Shown in pieces: positions 6,143-14,121 of a stretch of DNA of 64,000 nt. Below the pieces are notes generated by a model. That model searched no databases and was not told the DNA's origin. It saw nothing but the letters and a program-made list of their open reading frames with translations. The DNA lies in the IMG/VR virus record IMGVR_UViG_3300047444_000783, positions 1 to 64,000 of that record. One strand, written 5' to 3'. A program made the position numbers and the translations under genes. The DNA comes from a virus. Position 1 is the stretch's first letter; the number at the start of each line of letters is the position of its first letter.

Positions 6143-6307
6143 ATGAAGGTACAGAAGTGCACGGAATGCGATAAACGATCATTGCCTGGATTGAAAGCAG
6201 GTAAAGGTAAGTGCCAATACCATTGGAACGTCGGCGTATGGGGAAAACAATGGGCAGATAGGGTCCTCGCTGAAGTTCGAGACTTTTCGAAGCCGAAGGA
6301 GGCATGA
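6143..6307 (+). CDS. Hypothetical small Cys-containing protein, 54 aa
   Basis: Starts MKVQKCTECDKRSLPGLKAG, 6 nt after the GGAG of RNA copy 7. A CTEC pair near the start and a C-x-Y-H (CQYH) 17 residues later could form one zinc knuckle. The rest is basic and aromatic. Function unknown. It is the first gene of the segment that ends with the recombinase. Confidence 0.65.
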   Translation: MKVQKCTECDKRSLPGLKAGKGKCQYHWNVGVWGKQWADRVLAEVRDFSKPKEA

Positions 6308-6483
6308 TGTCATTCTCAAAAACGACACAATACGACGGTATCCACATCACCCTTGCCATTGACGACATGGACCTCGTGTGCTGGACAGGCCGGATGCAGG
6401 TGGAAACGCTGGAGATCAAGCATATCCCCGTCGATGTTCAGACGTACATCCGCAAGATCGAGCGGGAGAGGTTCGACTTATGA
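6307..6483 (+). CDS. Hypothetical small protein, 58 aa
   Basis: ATGATG offers starts at 6304 and 6307. The second is chosen because AAGGAGG (6296-6302) is only 1 nt from the first. The product begins MSFSKTTQYDGIHITLAIDD and ends in a basic helix (TYIRKIERERFDL). It overlaps the recombinase start by four bases, so the two are probably translated together. It might be a small partner of the recombinase, but only the overlap suggests that. Confidence 0.6.
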   Translation: MSFSKTTQYDGIHITLAIDDMDLVCWTGRMQVETLEIKHIPVDVQTYIRKIERERFDL

Positions 6484-7349
6484 ACGCCTGGTTGTACGCG
6501 CGCGTCTCCACCTACAGCAATAACTGTAACAACTGCCGAAAGACCTTTCTGGATTCGGCAAAGTCTCCGGTCTGCCCGGTCTGTGGCTCGTCGGATGTGC
6601 AGAAGTCGCAGGATACGGAGAATCAGATGATCGTCCTTCGTCAGTGGATGGCGAGTCTGGGCCACACGGTTACGGCAGTCTACGAGGATCGCGCGAGCGG
6701 CAAGACGGGTGAGCGCGAGCAGTTCAAGAAGATGATGCTCGATATACGGGCGCGCCGGCCGCGGGCACCAATAGTTGTCGGATTCTGGGCGCTCGACCGG
6801 CTGTCGCGTGAGGGCGCGCTCGCGACGCTGAAGTACCTGCAGGACATCACGAACATGGGCGCTCACGTGAAATCGTATACCGAGCAGTACCTGGACACGA
6901 TGGGACCGTGGGGCGAGGCGATCATTGCGTTCCTGGCAACGATTGCCAAGCAGCAGCGCATCCGCCTGGCCGAGAATACGCGAGCCGGGATCGAGCGCGC
7001 GCGGATTCATGGGACGAAGAGCGGGAAGCCGCACGGTCGCCCACAGAAGTTCTCACGTGCGGAGGCACTGGCGATCTTCGAGCAGTTGAAATCGTATCGA
7101 GGGACGGCTAGAGTGCTGGGAGTCTGCCAGACGGCCGTCCGTAACGTCATTCTGGGAAGGCAGGAGGAAGTCCCAACGACAATCGAGTGGAGTGACCCCG
7201 TATGGGGGCGACTCGTCGATGGTCTGTTTGTTGAAGCGGTCGATGGGCGCACGGTCGTGCGGTACGATCTGGGCACGCAGCAGGCGCATTGTTTGAATCA
7301 TCAGCAGTTGCTGTCACTCTGTCGGCATCTGCACACACTAGACGAATAA
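6480..7349 (+). CDS. Serine recombinase (resolvase/invertase family) with inserted zinc ribbon
   Basis: A 289-residue site-specific recombinase. The catalytic motif is ARVST with Ser10. Between it and the rest of the catalytic domain sits an inserted four-cysteine module (C16, C19, C32, C35). Family motifs follow: FWALDRLSREG, then the ATIAKQQRIRLAENTRAGI helix and GRPQKFSRAEA. A C-terminal helix-turn-helix-like part (YRGTARVLGVCQTAVRNVIL) would bind DNA. At this size it is a resolvase/invertase-type enzyme, not a large serine integrase. It could act in integration, inversion or dimer resolution; no att site is visible. Confidence 0.88.
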   Translation: MNAWLYARVSTYSNNCNNCRKTFLDSAKSPVCPVCGSSDVQKSQDTENQMIVLRQWMASLGHTVTAVYEDRASGKTGEREQFKKMMLDIRARRPRAPIVVGFWALDRLSREGALATLKYLQDITNMGAHVKSYTEQYLDTMGPWGEAIIAFLATIAKQQRIRLAENTRAGIERARIHGTKSGKPHGRPQKFSRAEALAIFEQLKSYRGTARVLGVCQTAVRNVILGRQEEVPTTIEWSDPVWGRLVDGLFVEAVDGRTVVRYDLGTQQAHCLNHQQLLSLCRHLHTLDE

Positions 7350-7362
7350 AGGAGAAACACAC

Positions 7363-7776
7363 ATGAGCACAAGTATGGTAGTGAACACCCGGAGAGTTGA
7401 GCGCGGTAACCTAAGTAACGAACAGTTCAGCTATGCCCTTGCGCGCGCGCTGTACGAAACACGACAAGAGGCTTACGTGGCAGAATCCGAGGCGAGCGTG
7501 AAGCCTCGCGACGTCGGTTCGGACTTCGACACGGATCGCTTCATCGCCGAGGATGCGGTTGTATTCGACAAGCATCGCGTGAAGGAAGCGTTTGATCTGT
7601 TGGTTCTGGCCGAGGATGCGCTGATCGCGTGGGCAGACAAGTGCGCGCGCCGCAATCTGGGCAAGACGCGGTATCGCCAGATTGAAGAGGTATTCAAGAC
7701 CGCGACATCCAGCGGGATGAAGCACCGGCTGCTCAAGATCTGCATGGAGATGAAAGACGAGAAAGGGGGCGTATGA
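7363..7776 (+). CDS. Hypothetical protein, 137 aa
   Basis: Preceded by AAAGGAGAA and starting MSTSMVVNTRRVERGNLSNE. It is largely helical, with a short basic motif (ADKCARRNLGKTRYRQIEEV) in the C-terminal third. No membrane segment or metal site is seen. It overlaps the next gene by ATGA. Function not recognised. Confidence 0.7.
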   Translation: MSTSMVVNTRRVERGNLSNEQFSYALARALYETRQEAYVAESEASVKPRDVGSDFDTDRFIAEDAVVFDKHRVKEAFDLLVLAEDALIAWADKCARRNLGKTRYRQIEEVFKTATSSGMKHRLLKICMEMKDEKGGV

Positions 7777-8027
7777 GCAGACGTTGCCGAGCACCGGAAC
7801 CTGACTGTTACGACTACGTGCGGCGCTATTACGGAGTTCCAGCCTACATTGGAGTGCGCGTACAGGTCGGAGAGAAGGAGGGCGTGATCGTCAAATCGAA
7901 CGGTTCGCCATACGTACACATCAAACTAGACGGAGCGAAGCACGCCAACCCGTACCATCCGACCGATCCAGCCTTGAAGTACCTCATCGAGAGACGGGCT
8001 GGGATCGGTCAGTCGGGGGGCGTATGA
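7773..8027 (+). CDS. Conserved hypothetical protein (YYGVPAYIG family)
   Basis: The 84-residue product contains DYVRRYYGVPAYIGVRV, a Gly-rich strand, YVHIKLDG, then HANPYHPTD. This order is familiar from a small conserved protein of prophages and integrative elements whose function is unknown. It has the strand pattern of a small beta-barrel. It is coupled by ATGA to both neighbours. Confidence 0.75.
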   Translation: MSRRCRAPEPDCYDYVRRYYGVPAYIGVRVQVGEKEGVIVKSNGSPYVHIKLDGAKHANPYHPTDPALKYLIERRAGIGQSGGV

Positions 8028-8554
8028 AGCGCGCTATCCTTGGAATCCTGTTGATGATGCCGGCGGTCGCGCACGCGGCGCCGCCGGTGGTCTTCACGGC
8101 CGATTCGACGGATGGGCCGATACCGACCGATGCGCAAGACTGGCTGATTAACTCCTACATTCCTTCCCGGTGGGAAGCCGAGCGCCAGGTTATTCAGTGG
8201 CTGAACGGGCTGCCGGCGCCGGACGGCCGCGGGATCGTCGTTCACGTTCATATCCATCCGACTCTATTCCAGGGGTTTGATGGTGCCGGGATCGTGGCCG
8301 GGCAGATGGAAAGCCCGGGGTTCAGTCTCGACTATCAGGTCCACGTGGCATGGGACTACGAGATGCAGCGCGGGAACATCGTGCTTTCCCATGAGTTCGG
8401 CCACCTGCTGCAGCTTCTGTCCGGTTGTGCCGGTTGGTGGTATATCGGGCACGGTGTTCCCGAGGACCCGATCCTTCAGAAGTTGCTGGTGATCGGAGCG
8501 CAGGTCTACATGCCTGGACATGTTTACGATCCGTTCAAACCGGAGGTTTATTGA
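8024..8554 (+). CDS. Secreted zincin-like metalloprotease
   Basis: A 176-residue protein with a clear signal peptide (basic MKR, hydrophobic core, cleavage near AHA, residue 18). The mature part holds HEFGH at residues 123-127, the HExxH zinc and catalytic motif of zincin peptidases. A third ligand could be the His or Glu in IGHGVPED about 15-20 residues further on. The length suits a minimal peptidase. It would act in the periplasm or outside the cell. Substrate unknown; phage targets could be envelope proteins or competitors. The possibility that it is inactive is not excluded. Confidence 0.65.
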   Translation: MKRAILGILLMMPAVAHAAPPVVFTADSTDGPIPTDAQDWLINSYIPSRWEAERQVIQWLNGLPAPDGRGIVVHVHIHPTLFQGFDGAGIVAGQMESPGFSLDYQVHVAWDYEMQRGNIVLSHEFGHLLQLLSGCAGWWYIGHGVPEDPILQKLLVIGAQVYMPGHVYDPFKPEVY

Positions 8555-8928
8555 TGAGCAAACACACACCAGGACCGTGGACGCTCGAGGAGCACGGCGG
8601 GGCGTTCTATATCTTTGGACCAGACATGGCGATGATCGCCGACAATGACGATGAGGGCGGGTTCGTGCCAAGGGAAGTTGTCGCGCGCGTGCGTGGAGTC
8701 GGGCGGGGCGCGACGGTTGAGGAGCAACAGGCAAACGGCAAGTTGTTGGCAGCCGCCCCGAAGTTACTCGACGCCTGCAAGTTCGTGCTCGCACTCTTCG
8801 ATAAACTGGAGGCCGAGACCGAGTTGGGAGATCCGTTGCTGAATGTCCGCCGGCGATACCATCTGCCGTACCGTGTCGCGCTAACAGAAGCTATTCTGGA
8901 CGCAGAAAAAGGGGGTGTGTCAGGTTAG
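8554..8928 (+). CDS. Conserved phage hypothetical protein (HTPGPW family)
   Basis: The 124-residue product starts MSKHTPGPWTLEEHGGAFYI and carries NGKLLAAAPKLLDAC in the middle. This pairing (HTPGPW near the N-terminus, NA-x-LIAAAPELLEAL) is common to a widespread phage family of unknown function. It is the last plus-strand gene before the terminator and starts at an ATGA overlap. Confidence 0.8.
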   Translation: MSKHTPGPWTLEEHGGAFYIFGPDMAMIADNDDEGGFVPREVVARVRGVGRGATVEEQQANGKLLAAAPKLLDACKFVLALFDKLEAETELGDPLLNVRRRYHLPYRVALTEAILDAEKGGVSG

Positions 8929-8962
8929 GGCGGGTAGAGAATCGAGTCTATAAGCGAACGTA

Positions 8963-8995
8963 GGGCCGGGAAATATTACTCTCCCGGCCCTTTTT
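8963..8995. terminator. Intrinsic terminator between converging units
   Basis: GGGCCGGGA and TCCCGGCCC make a perfect 9-bp GC-rich stem (8963-8971 with 8982-8990), a 10-nt loop and TTTTT. It ends the plus-strand unit. A-rich sequence on the other side is weak, so it mainly acts on the plus strand, but the minus unit also ends here at 9006. Confidence 0.9.
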
Positions 8996-9005
8996 GTATT
9001 TATTG

Positions 9006-9431
9006 CTACTTTGCTAACAGATGTAGGCCAGTCCCGGTCTTTCGTACGAAGGACCAACCCGCCTGTTTGAAACAATACCCGGGATTCGCCGAGCGGATCT
9101 TCGTCGGGTCCACGTAGGTGAATACGCGATCCGGTCCCCACTTCCTGAACGCGATCTGCGTGCATTCGAGAATGACGTCCGAGCTGCGTAGCTCGCTCAC
9201 GTTGCGAAAGATCGAGCAGCAGTAGCCAGACTCCCGGTCTTTCCGTTTGTGCGGCAACTGCCAATTCCAGCCAAAGACCATCGTGCCGGCCGGGTTCCGA
9301 ATGATGATCGTGCGGCCAGGCGGCATGAATTGCCGGTCGCCCGGACTCTGCCGCGAGTAGTGGTCGTCCGCGAGCGCCGCGCATTCGGCATCGTACTTGT
9401 CGGTTACCTGAAGACCTTCAAACAGAAGCAC
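9006..9431 (-). CDS. GNAT-like conserved phage protein
   Basis: A 141-residue protein with DDHYSRQSPGDRQFMPPGRT in the N-terminal half and VDPTKIRSANPGYCFKQAG near the C-terminus. This pair of motifs is shared by a phage protein family that resembles GNAT acetyltransferases. The NPGYCFKQAGW stretch corresponds to the GNAT motif-B helix. DNA-modifying Mom proteins share the HYSR and NPG-CF-AG pattern, so DNA base modification is one possibility. It is the last gene of the minus-strand unit. Confidence 0.6.
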   Translation of the reverse strand: MLLFEGLQVTDKYDAECAALADDHYSRQSPGDRQFMPPGRTIIIRNPAGTMVFGWNWQLPHKRKDRESGYCCSIFRNVSELRSSDVILECTQIAFRKWGPDRVFTYVDPTKIRSANPGYCFKQAGWSFVRKTGTGLHLLAK

Positions 9432-9440
9432 GAACTAATT

Positions 9441-9647
9441 TTATAGCGACCACGCGTCGACATCTAATTCGATCGCGATCCACTTCGGCGGAATAATGAC
9501 CTTTGTCCCATCAGCCAGTTCCAGCCGATGGGTTCCACGCTCGCTTACTGCCAGACGTACGACGTTCTTGAAGCTAAGCACGTCGCCATCTGGAAATACA
9601 TAGACGCGCTCTCGTTCAACTGGATTCAATTCGGTAAAGTTAGTCAT
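9441..9647 (-). CDS. Hypothetical protein, 68 aa
   Basis: The product starts MTNFTELNPVERERVYVFPD. It is a short beta-rich protein (DVLSFKNVVRLAVSE, then HRLELADGTKVIIPP) with the look of a small barrel. No cysteines and no membrane part. It lies between two genes of unknown function with 6-10 nt gaps. Function unknown. Confidence 0.65.
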   Translation of the reverse strand: MTNFTELNPVERERVYVFPDGDVLSFKNVVRLAVSERGTHRLELADGTKVIIPPKWIAIELDVDAWSL

Positions 9648-9653
9648 TTGTTT

Positions 9654-9941
9654 TCACCCCTGAGCAAAATAACTTTTGACCGGCCAAAGCCCGATCTCTA
9701 AGAACACCGCCCCGAGCGCGCGCCGCGTCGCCTGCAGGACCTGGTGGTCATTGTCCAGCAGAAGCTGACGCACGTACACGTATTCCTGGCCGACTCCGTA
9801 CAGCCGGCGCAACTGGGCCTCGACGTCGAGAATGAAATGCTGGCCCTCGAGCGTGATGTTCGCGGCATCGCTTTCGCGGAGCGCCGCGTACTCACCAAAT
9901 ACTTCCTCGAAGACCCGGAGCAGCGCCGCCTCGTTGCTCAT
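9654..9941 (-). CDS. Hypothetical helical protein, 95 aa
   Basis: Starts MSNEAALLRVFEEVFGEYAA and is almost entirely helical and acidic at the N-terminus, ending with a hydrophobic stretch (GAVFLEIGLWPVKSYF). No recognised family. Its start overlaps the stop of the zinc-finger gene upstream by ATGA, so it is probably translated with it. Confidence 0.65.
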   Translation of the reverse strand: MSNEAALLRVFEEVFGEYAALRESDAANITLEGQHFILDVEAQLRRLYGVGQEYVYVRQLLLDNDHQVLQATRRALGAVFLEIGLWPVKSYFAQG

Positions 9942-10153
9942 TTCAGCCCCCGGAATGGCAGAAACTCGCGGTAAGGCGGCGTTCCGTCGTGGGCCGCGTG
10001 GCGCTCCCAGTAGCGATGCTCGCGCGGGTCCACCTGGTCTAAGATCGCGCGATGTCGTTCAATAAAGTCTCGCCCTTTGCAGAACTCGCACGGTCCGGCG
10101 CAGGACAGACATCGACATTGGCCAGTCCCTTTGCAATGCCAGCAATCATTCAT
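9938..10153 (-). CDS. DnaJ-type zinc-finger-like small protein
   Basis: The 71-residue product begins MNDCWHCKGTGQCRCLSCAG and continues with CEFCKG. CxxCxGxG repeats like these are the hallmark of DnaJ-type zinc domains. Here two CxxC pairs could hold one zinc. The C-terminal part is charged and has no J domain. It overlaps the primase-helicase gene by 8 bases, so it may assist it; that is inference. Confidence 0.65.
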   Translation of the reverse strand: MNDCWHCKGTGQCRCLSCAGPCEFCKGRDFIERHRAILDQVDPREHRYWERHAAHDGTPPYREFLPFRGLK

Positions 10154-12434
10154 CGCGCCTCACTTTCCAGACCTTCCCGTACTGGCCGTCTCCGATCTCA
10201 CCCTTGCATTCGTACCATCCCATGTGGCGCAGACTCGACGCGACGCGCAGTTGATCCGCTCGTTGAATCCGCGGGATCTCGACGCGCAGCGGGCCAGTCA
10301 GGATCTCGTTGACCGTCACCTGAGTGAGTGGGGCGAGTCGCTTCTGGAACTCGCTACTTCCACTAACAAGTTCGTAGTTAATATACCGCTCAACGAACTC
10401 CTGCCAAGGATCTTCCTGATAACGCGCGCGTTGCTGGGCCGCCGTCTCGCCGTCCGGCGTCGTCCACCAGTCCTCGCCGCCCGAGAAATGCCGCTTCTGT
10501 GGGTCCCACGGTGTGTCGGGCGCCAGCCGCACGCGTCCTTCGGCAAAGTATTGGTCTCGATCGCGCTCGAGCGCGTCCAGGTCGACGCGTCCGCGGCAGC
10601 GCACGGGATTGAACCGGCGCGCGCCCGTATCATCTTTGTTCCAGTCGTATCGGTTGGTCGTCCCGGCGAACACGCATTGCCGCGGATGGTCGGCCGCGTG
10701 GTGGGCGTACGGCTCGCGGAATCGGTCGGTCGCGCTCGAGACCACATCCTTAACGCGCGTGATGTCCGCGCGCGAGAACGCATCCATCTCGCCGATCTCG
10801 ATCAGCAGCTTACCCTGCAGGACTTCAAAGAATGCTTTGCTCTGAATCGACTCGTGCTGTGTCGTGTAGAGCGGGGTCGTCGCAATCGTTTCGAGGCCGA
10901 GGGACTTGCGAATCCCCTGCTCGCCTTCGAGCACGACCATCGTGTCGACTTTCGCGCCCGGCCGAAAGAGTCGCGCCAGCATAGATAGGATAAACGTCCG
11001 GCTAACCGCCTGGATATACTCACTATCGTCGGCCCCGAAGTGTTCGGTGAAGATCCCGTCGATCCGGCTTCGTCCGTCCCACGTCAGGCCGTTGATCCAA
11101 TCACGTACGCAGTGCCGCGGGTGGCGTTTCGCGAATTCGCGAACAGCCTGGCGCACGCTATCCAGCCCCATCTTCGGTATCTCAAGTTGTTGCTGGAAAT
11201 AGTATTGGAGTCGCGTGTCGTCCACGTCCTCCCATTCGCGGATCTTTCCCGGCCCGCCCCCGCCATCCCTGTCGGTGAAGAATTTACGCTGGAACTCGTC
11301 ATACCAGACGATGCCTTCCATTTGTGGATCGCGCGAAAGCACGAGTGAGACGTTGCCGACATTCGGGTGTGGTTTATTTCCGCCATCCATTGTTAATCTG
11401 AACTCCATGTGGAGGATACGGGCGTCGACGTTGCGGGCGTGGCCGTTCGGCCGTGCGATCTCGATATGGGCCGTATGCGGGGCAATCGGTTCGACCGGCG
11501 GCCGTTCGGGCGCGTGGCCGTTCGGCGGAATGATGATCTGGTCGCGGTCTGGGACGTTTGAGATGTGAGCGGTCGCCCACTTCGCGAAATCTTTGGACGT
11601 CCACCCGGCAGCCAGCGCGTCGGCCGCATCCCAGCCGGCCGGCATATCCTTAACGTTGAATATCTTGATCTCCGGGCAATGAGAGGCGAGCGCGCTCGCC
11701 AGTCCGTACATGCAGGTATGCCCAGGATCGTCGTTATCGGGCCATAGGACGATCTTCCGACCATAAACCGGTGCCCAGTCCGCCTTGTGCCACCGATTAG
11801 CCCCACCGGGCCACGTGAGTACCACTTGACCGGGGGCAAATTTCCTCGCCGCGTCGGCCGCTTTTTCCCCTTCGACGATAATAATCGTCAGTAGCTGGCG
11901 TCCCGGGAGCGCCATATCGTCCAGGCCGTAGAGCGGCTGCGGATCAGCCCATCCGTATTTATTCCAGCGCTTCCCATCGAAGGTGAACGGGCAGAACTGC
12001 TTACCGCCTGGCGTGTCATAGCGGGCGATAAACATGATGGTCTTGCCGTCGGCCGTCGCGTACCTCCAGGTCCGGACCGCCTGCCCGTGCGTCGGGTGAT
12101 CGAAGTTCAGCGGCGGGCGCACGCCGTCTGGCACAATGATTGCTAGCCTGTTCTTGTTCGCGCGCGTCGGCCGTTCGGTCGGCATCCCACTGCCGTACCG
12201 CTTCATGAGTTCGGTCGCCGCCTGTCCGTTGTTCATCCCGCGGACGCGCGCGAATAGGCTAACGAGATCGGGGCCTCCACTGCCAGGATCGGAGAAGTCG
12301 GTGTAGATGCCGGTGTTGAGATTGACCGAAAAAGAGCGCCCTTCGCCCCCGCCAATCGACGCGGCGACGTACTCGTGCCCAATCTGCCGCCCGCCGGGCA
12401 CAAGTTCGCTGATGAACGACAGAGCGTTGTTCAT
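10146..12434 (-). CDS. Primase-helicase with TOPRIM and VirE-family ATPase
   Basis: A 762-residue replication protein. Residues 20-80 resemble the N-terminal primase zinc-like domain without cysteines (GIYTDFSDPGSGGPDLVSLF). Residues 183-240 are a TOPRIM domain: VEGEKAA with Glu188/Glu190 and WPDNDDPG with acidic residues 233-236. From about 445 it is a virulence-associated E (VirE) P-loop ATPase: NGLTWDGRSRIDG, EGEQGIRKS (503-511), IGEMDAF as Walker B, and FAGTTN as sensor. The Walker A has Arg where GK is preceded by Gly; this variant is known in phage relatives. It would prime and unwind DNA at the replication fork. Confidence 0.85.
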   Translation of the reverse strand: MNNALSFISELVPGGRQIGHEYVAASIGGGEGRSFSVNLNTGIYTDFSDPGSGGPDLVSLFARVRGMNNGQAATELMKRYGSGMPTERPTRANKNRLAIIVPDGVRPPLNFDHPTHGQAVRTWRYATADGKTIMFIARYDTPGGKQFCPFTFDGKRWNKYGWADPQPLYGLDDMALPGRQLLTIIIVEGEKAADAARKFAPGQVVLTWPGGANRWHKADWAPVYGRKIVLWPDNDDPGHTCMYGLASALASHCPEIKIFNVKDMPAGWDAADALAAGWTSKDFAKWATAHISNVPDRDQIIIPPNGHAPERPPVEPIAPHTAHIEIARPNGHARNVDARILHMEFRLTMDGGNKPHPNVGNVSLVLSRDPQMEGIVWYDEFQRKFFTDRDGGGGPGKIREWEDVDDTRLQYYFQQQLEIPKMGLDSVRQAVREFAKRHPRHCVRDWINGLTWDGRSRIDGIFTEHFGADDSEYIQAVSRTFILSMLARLFRPGAKVDTMVVLEGEQGIRKSLGLETIATTPLYTTQHESIQSKAFFEVLQGKLLIEIGEMDAFSRADITRVKDVVSSATDRFREPYAHHAADHPRQCVFAGTTNRYDWNKDDTGARRFNPVRCRGRVDLDALERDRDQYFAEGRVRLAPDTPWDPQKRHFSGGEDWWTTPDGETAAQQRARYQEDPWQEFVERYINYELVSGSSEFQKRLAPLTQVTVNEILTGPLRVEIPRIQRADQLRVASSLRHMGWYECKGEIGDGQYGKVWKVRRDE

Positions 12435-12469
12435 CAGTAGCTTATTAACGTGCGAAAAATCGATCAGTT

Positions 12470-12673
12470 CTATTCCTTGCTTGGTGGAGGGTCAAATTCC
12501 TTTGCGGGCGTCAGCCGCCGCACATACCGCTCAGTCGCTGGCCACTTGATGGTTCGGCCGCCAGGATAGACCTGGAATACACCTTCGTATCCCTGGATCT
12601 CGACGTAGATCACGCGATCATGCGTGCGCGCGAAGACTTGAGCGAGTAATACGTTATCGAATACCAGGTACAT
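12470..12673 (-). CDS. Hypothetical protein, 67 aa
   Basis: ATG 12673 is chosen because it shares a base with the stop of the helicase gene (TGATG). A start 12 nt upstream is also in frame. The product reads MYLVFDNVLLAQVFARTHDR and then shows alternating strands (VIYVEIQGYEGVFQVYPGG) and a charged tail. No recognised family. It sits between helicase and primase genes, which suggests a replication accessory role without further support. Confidence 0.6.
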   Translation of the reverse strand: MYLVFDNVLLAQVFARTHDRVIYVEIQGYEGVFQVYPGGRTIKWPATERYVRRLTPAKEFDPPPSKE

Positions 12674-14121
12674 CAGAACAGCCACGCCTCCTCTTGCGCT
12701 TGAGCGGCAAGGAGATCGTCAAGTTTTGGTTCACGCGCGACCACCCGTCGCGCCGCCTTCTCGTTACGCGCCTGAATGATGTGCTTCGCCCAGAGCGCCG
12801 GATGCTTATAACCCTTCTTGCGGCCGTGCGCGATCAAGTACTCCAACTCCCGCGCCGCCTTCTGCTCGTTGAGTCGCTGATGTACGGCAGTTCGCCGTAC
12901 TTCCTCCAACTCCGCGTGCTCATCGACGTCCATTTCGCGCGGCTTGACAAGTACATAGCCGCAGCGGCAGACGCGCACGTGCATCCCCCAGGTTTCCGTG
13001 CAGGCCGGGCAGACGCGGACCGCGTCCTCGTCATCGCGCTTCTTTTTCTTCTTCTTGCGCGTCGCGTCGAGCGACCATTCGCGGTCCTCGTCCGGTAGTC
13101 CCATACGTCGGGAGTTACCCGCCTGATCGAATAGGAACGCCGTCTTGCCGGGCGACGGCCGGAGGATGCGCCCAACCTGCTGCAGGTAGAGCGTTAGTGA
13201 TGCGGTCGGGCGGCAGAAGAATCCGGCGCCGCACGCGGGTGTGTCGAACCCCTCGCCCACGATATCGACGTTGCAGAGGACGCGAACGTCGCCAGCCCGG
13301 AACATGTCGATCGCACGGTCGCGTACCCGGTCGTCGGTGTCCCCGTCGATATGGACGGCCGGTATCCCGGCATCGTTGAAACGTTGCGCGATCTCGATCG
13401 AGCTAGGGACCGACCACATATAGACGATCGCCGTCTCGTTCGGCACGTGCTTCTGATAGAGGCGCACGGTATCGCCAGCGACGGCCGAGCGGTCCATCGT
13501 CGCGCTGAGTTCTTTCTTGTTGTAGTCGCCAGCGAGAATACTGACGTCCGACAGGTCGGGCGGGCGCGGGGCAAACAGGCGATAGGGCGATAGCCATCCG
13601 TCGGTAATCAACTGATGAGTGGACGGCCCGAGGACCATGTGCTCGAACCACTTCCCAAGGCCCGTACCGTCCAGACGTTGCGGAGTCGCCGACAGCCCGA
13701 TATGCACGGCGTCCGGGTACGCCGCGTGGATGGCCGCCCAACTCGAAGCCGCCGTGTGGTGGCACTCGTCATAGACGATCAGTTGCGGGCGTCGGAGCGC
13801 GTGATGTCGGCGCGCGAGCGAACCGATTGAACAGACCTGGACGGGCGCGAGGTTATTCGTCGGCATACCGGCCGCAACGATCCCGGCCGGGACGCCAGCC
13901 TCGCGAAGTTTGAGTAGACTCTGCTTCAGGATCTCGCGGCGGTGACAGAGAAACCACGCATTGAACCCCTTGTCGGCGCAGTTTTTGAGGAGCGAGGCCG
14001 CGAGCACGGTCTTGCCGGACCCGGTCGGACTCTGCAGGATCATCGAGCGTGCTTTCTGGTTGACCCGGAGGTCGCGCGCCTGATCGTACATCTCGACCTG
14101 ATAGTCGCGGAGTTCAAGCAT
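12673..14121 (-). CDS. SF2 DEAD/DEAH-box helicase
   Basis: A 482-residue helicase of the SSL2/UvsW-like type. Seen motifs: Q-like LRDYQ at residues 4-8, Walker A SPTGSGKT (31-38, Lys37), Walker B DECHH (118-122), motif III SAT (in IGLSATPQR), NVDIVGEGFD (motif V), and QQVGRILRPSPGK (motif VI) with arginine finger. A C-terminal CPAC...CRCG ribbon follows a lysine-rich stretch. It would remodel replication or recombination intermediates. A KKKKKKR run of about 7 basic residues lies between core and ribbon. Confidence 0.9.
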   Translation of the reverse strand: MLELRDYQVEMYDQARDLRVNQKARSMILQSPTGSGKTVLAASLLKNCADKGFNAWFLCHRREILKQSLLKLREAGVPAGIVAAGMPTNNLAPVQVCSIGSLARRHHALRRPQLIVYDECHHTAASSWAAIHAAYPDAVHIGLSATPQRLDGTGLGKWFEHMVLGPSTHQLITDGWLSPYRLFAPRPPDLSDVSILAGDYNKKELSATMDRSAVAGDTVRLYQKHVPNETAIVYMWSVPSSIEIAQRFNDAGIPAVHIDGDTDDRVRDRAIDMFRAGDVRVLCNVDIVGEGFDTPACGAGFFCRPTASLTLYLQQVGRILRPSPGKTAFLFDQAGNSRRMGLPDEDREWSLDATRKKKKKKRDDEDAVRVCPACTETWGMHVRVCRCGYVLVKPREMDVDEHAELEEVRRTAVHQRLNEQKAARELEYLIAHGRKKGYKHPALWAKHIIQARNEKAARRVVAREPKLDDLLAAQAQEEAWLF

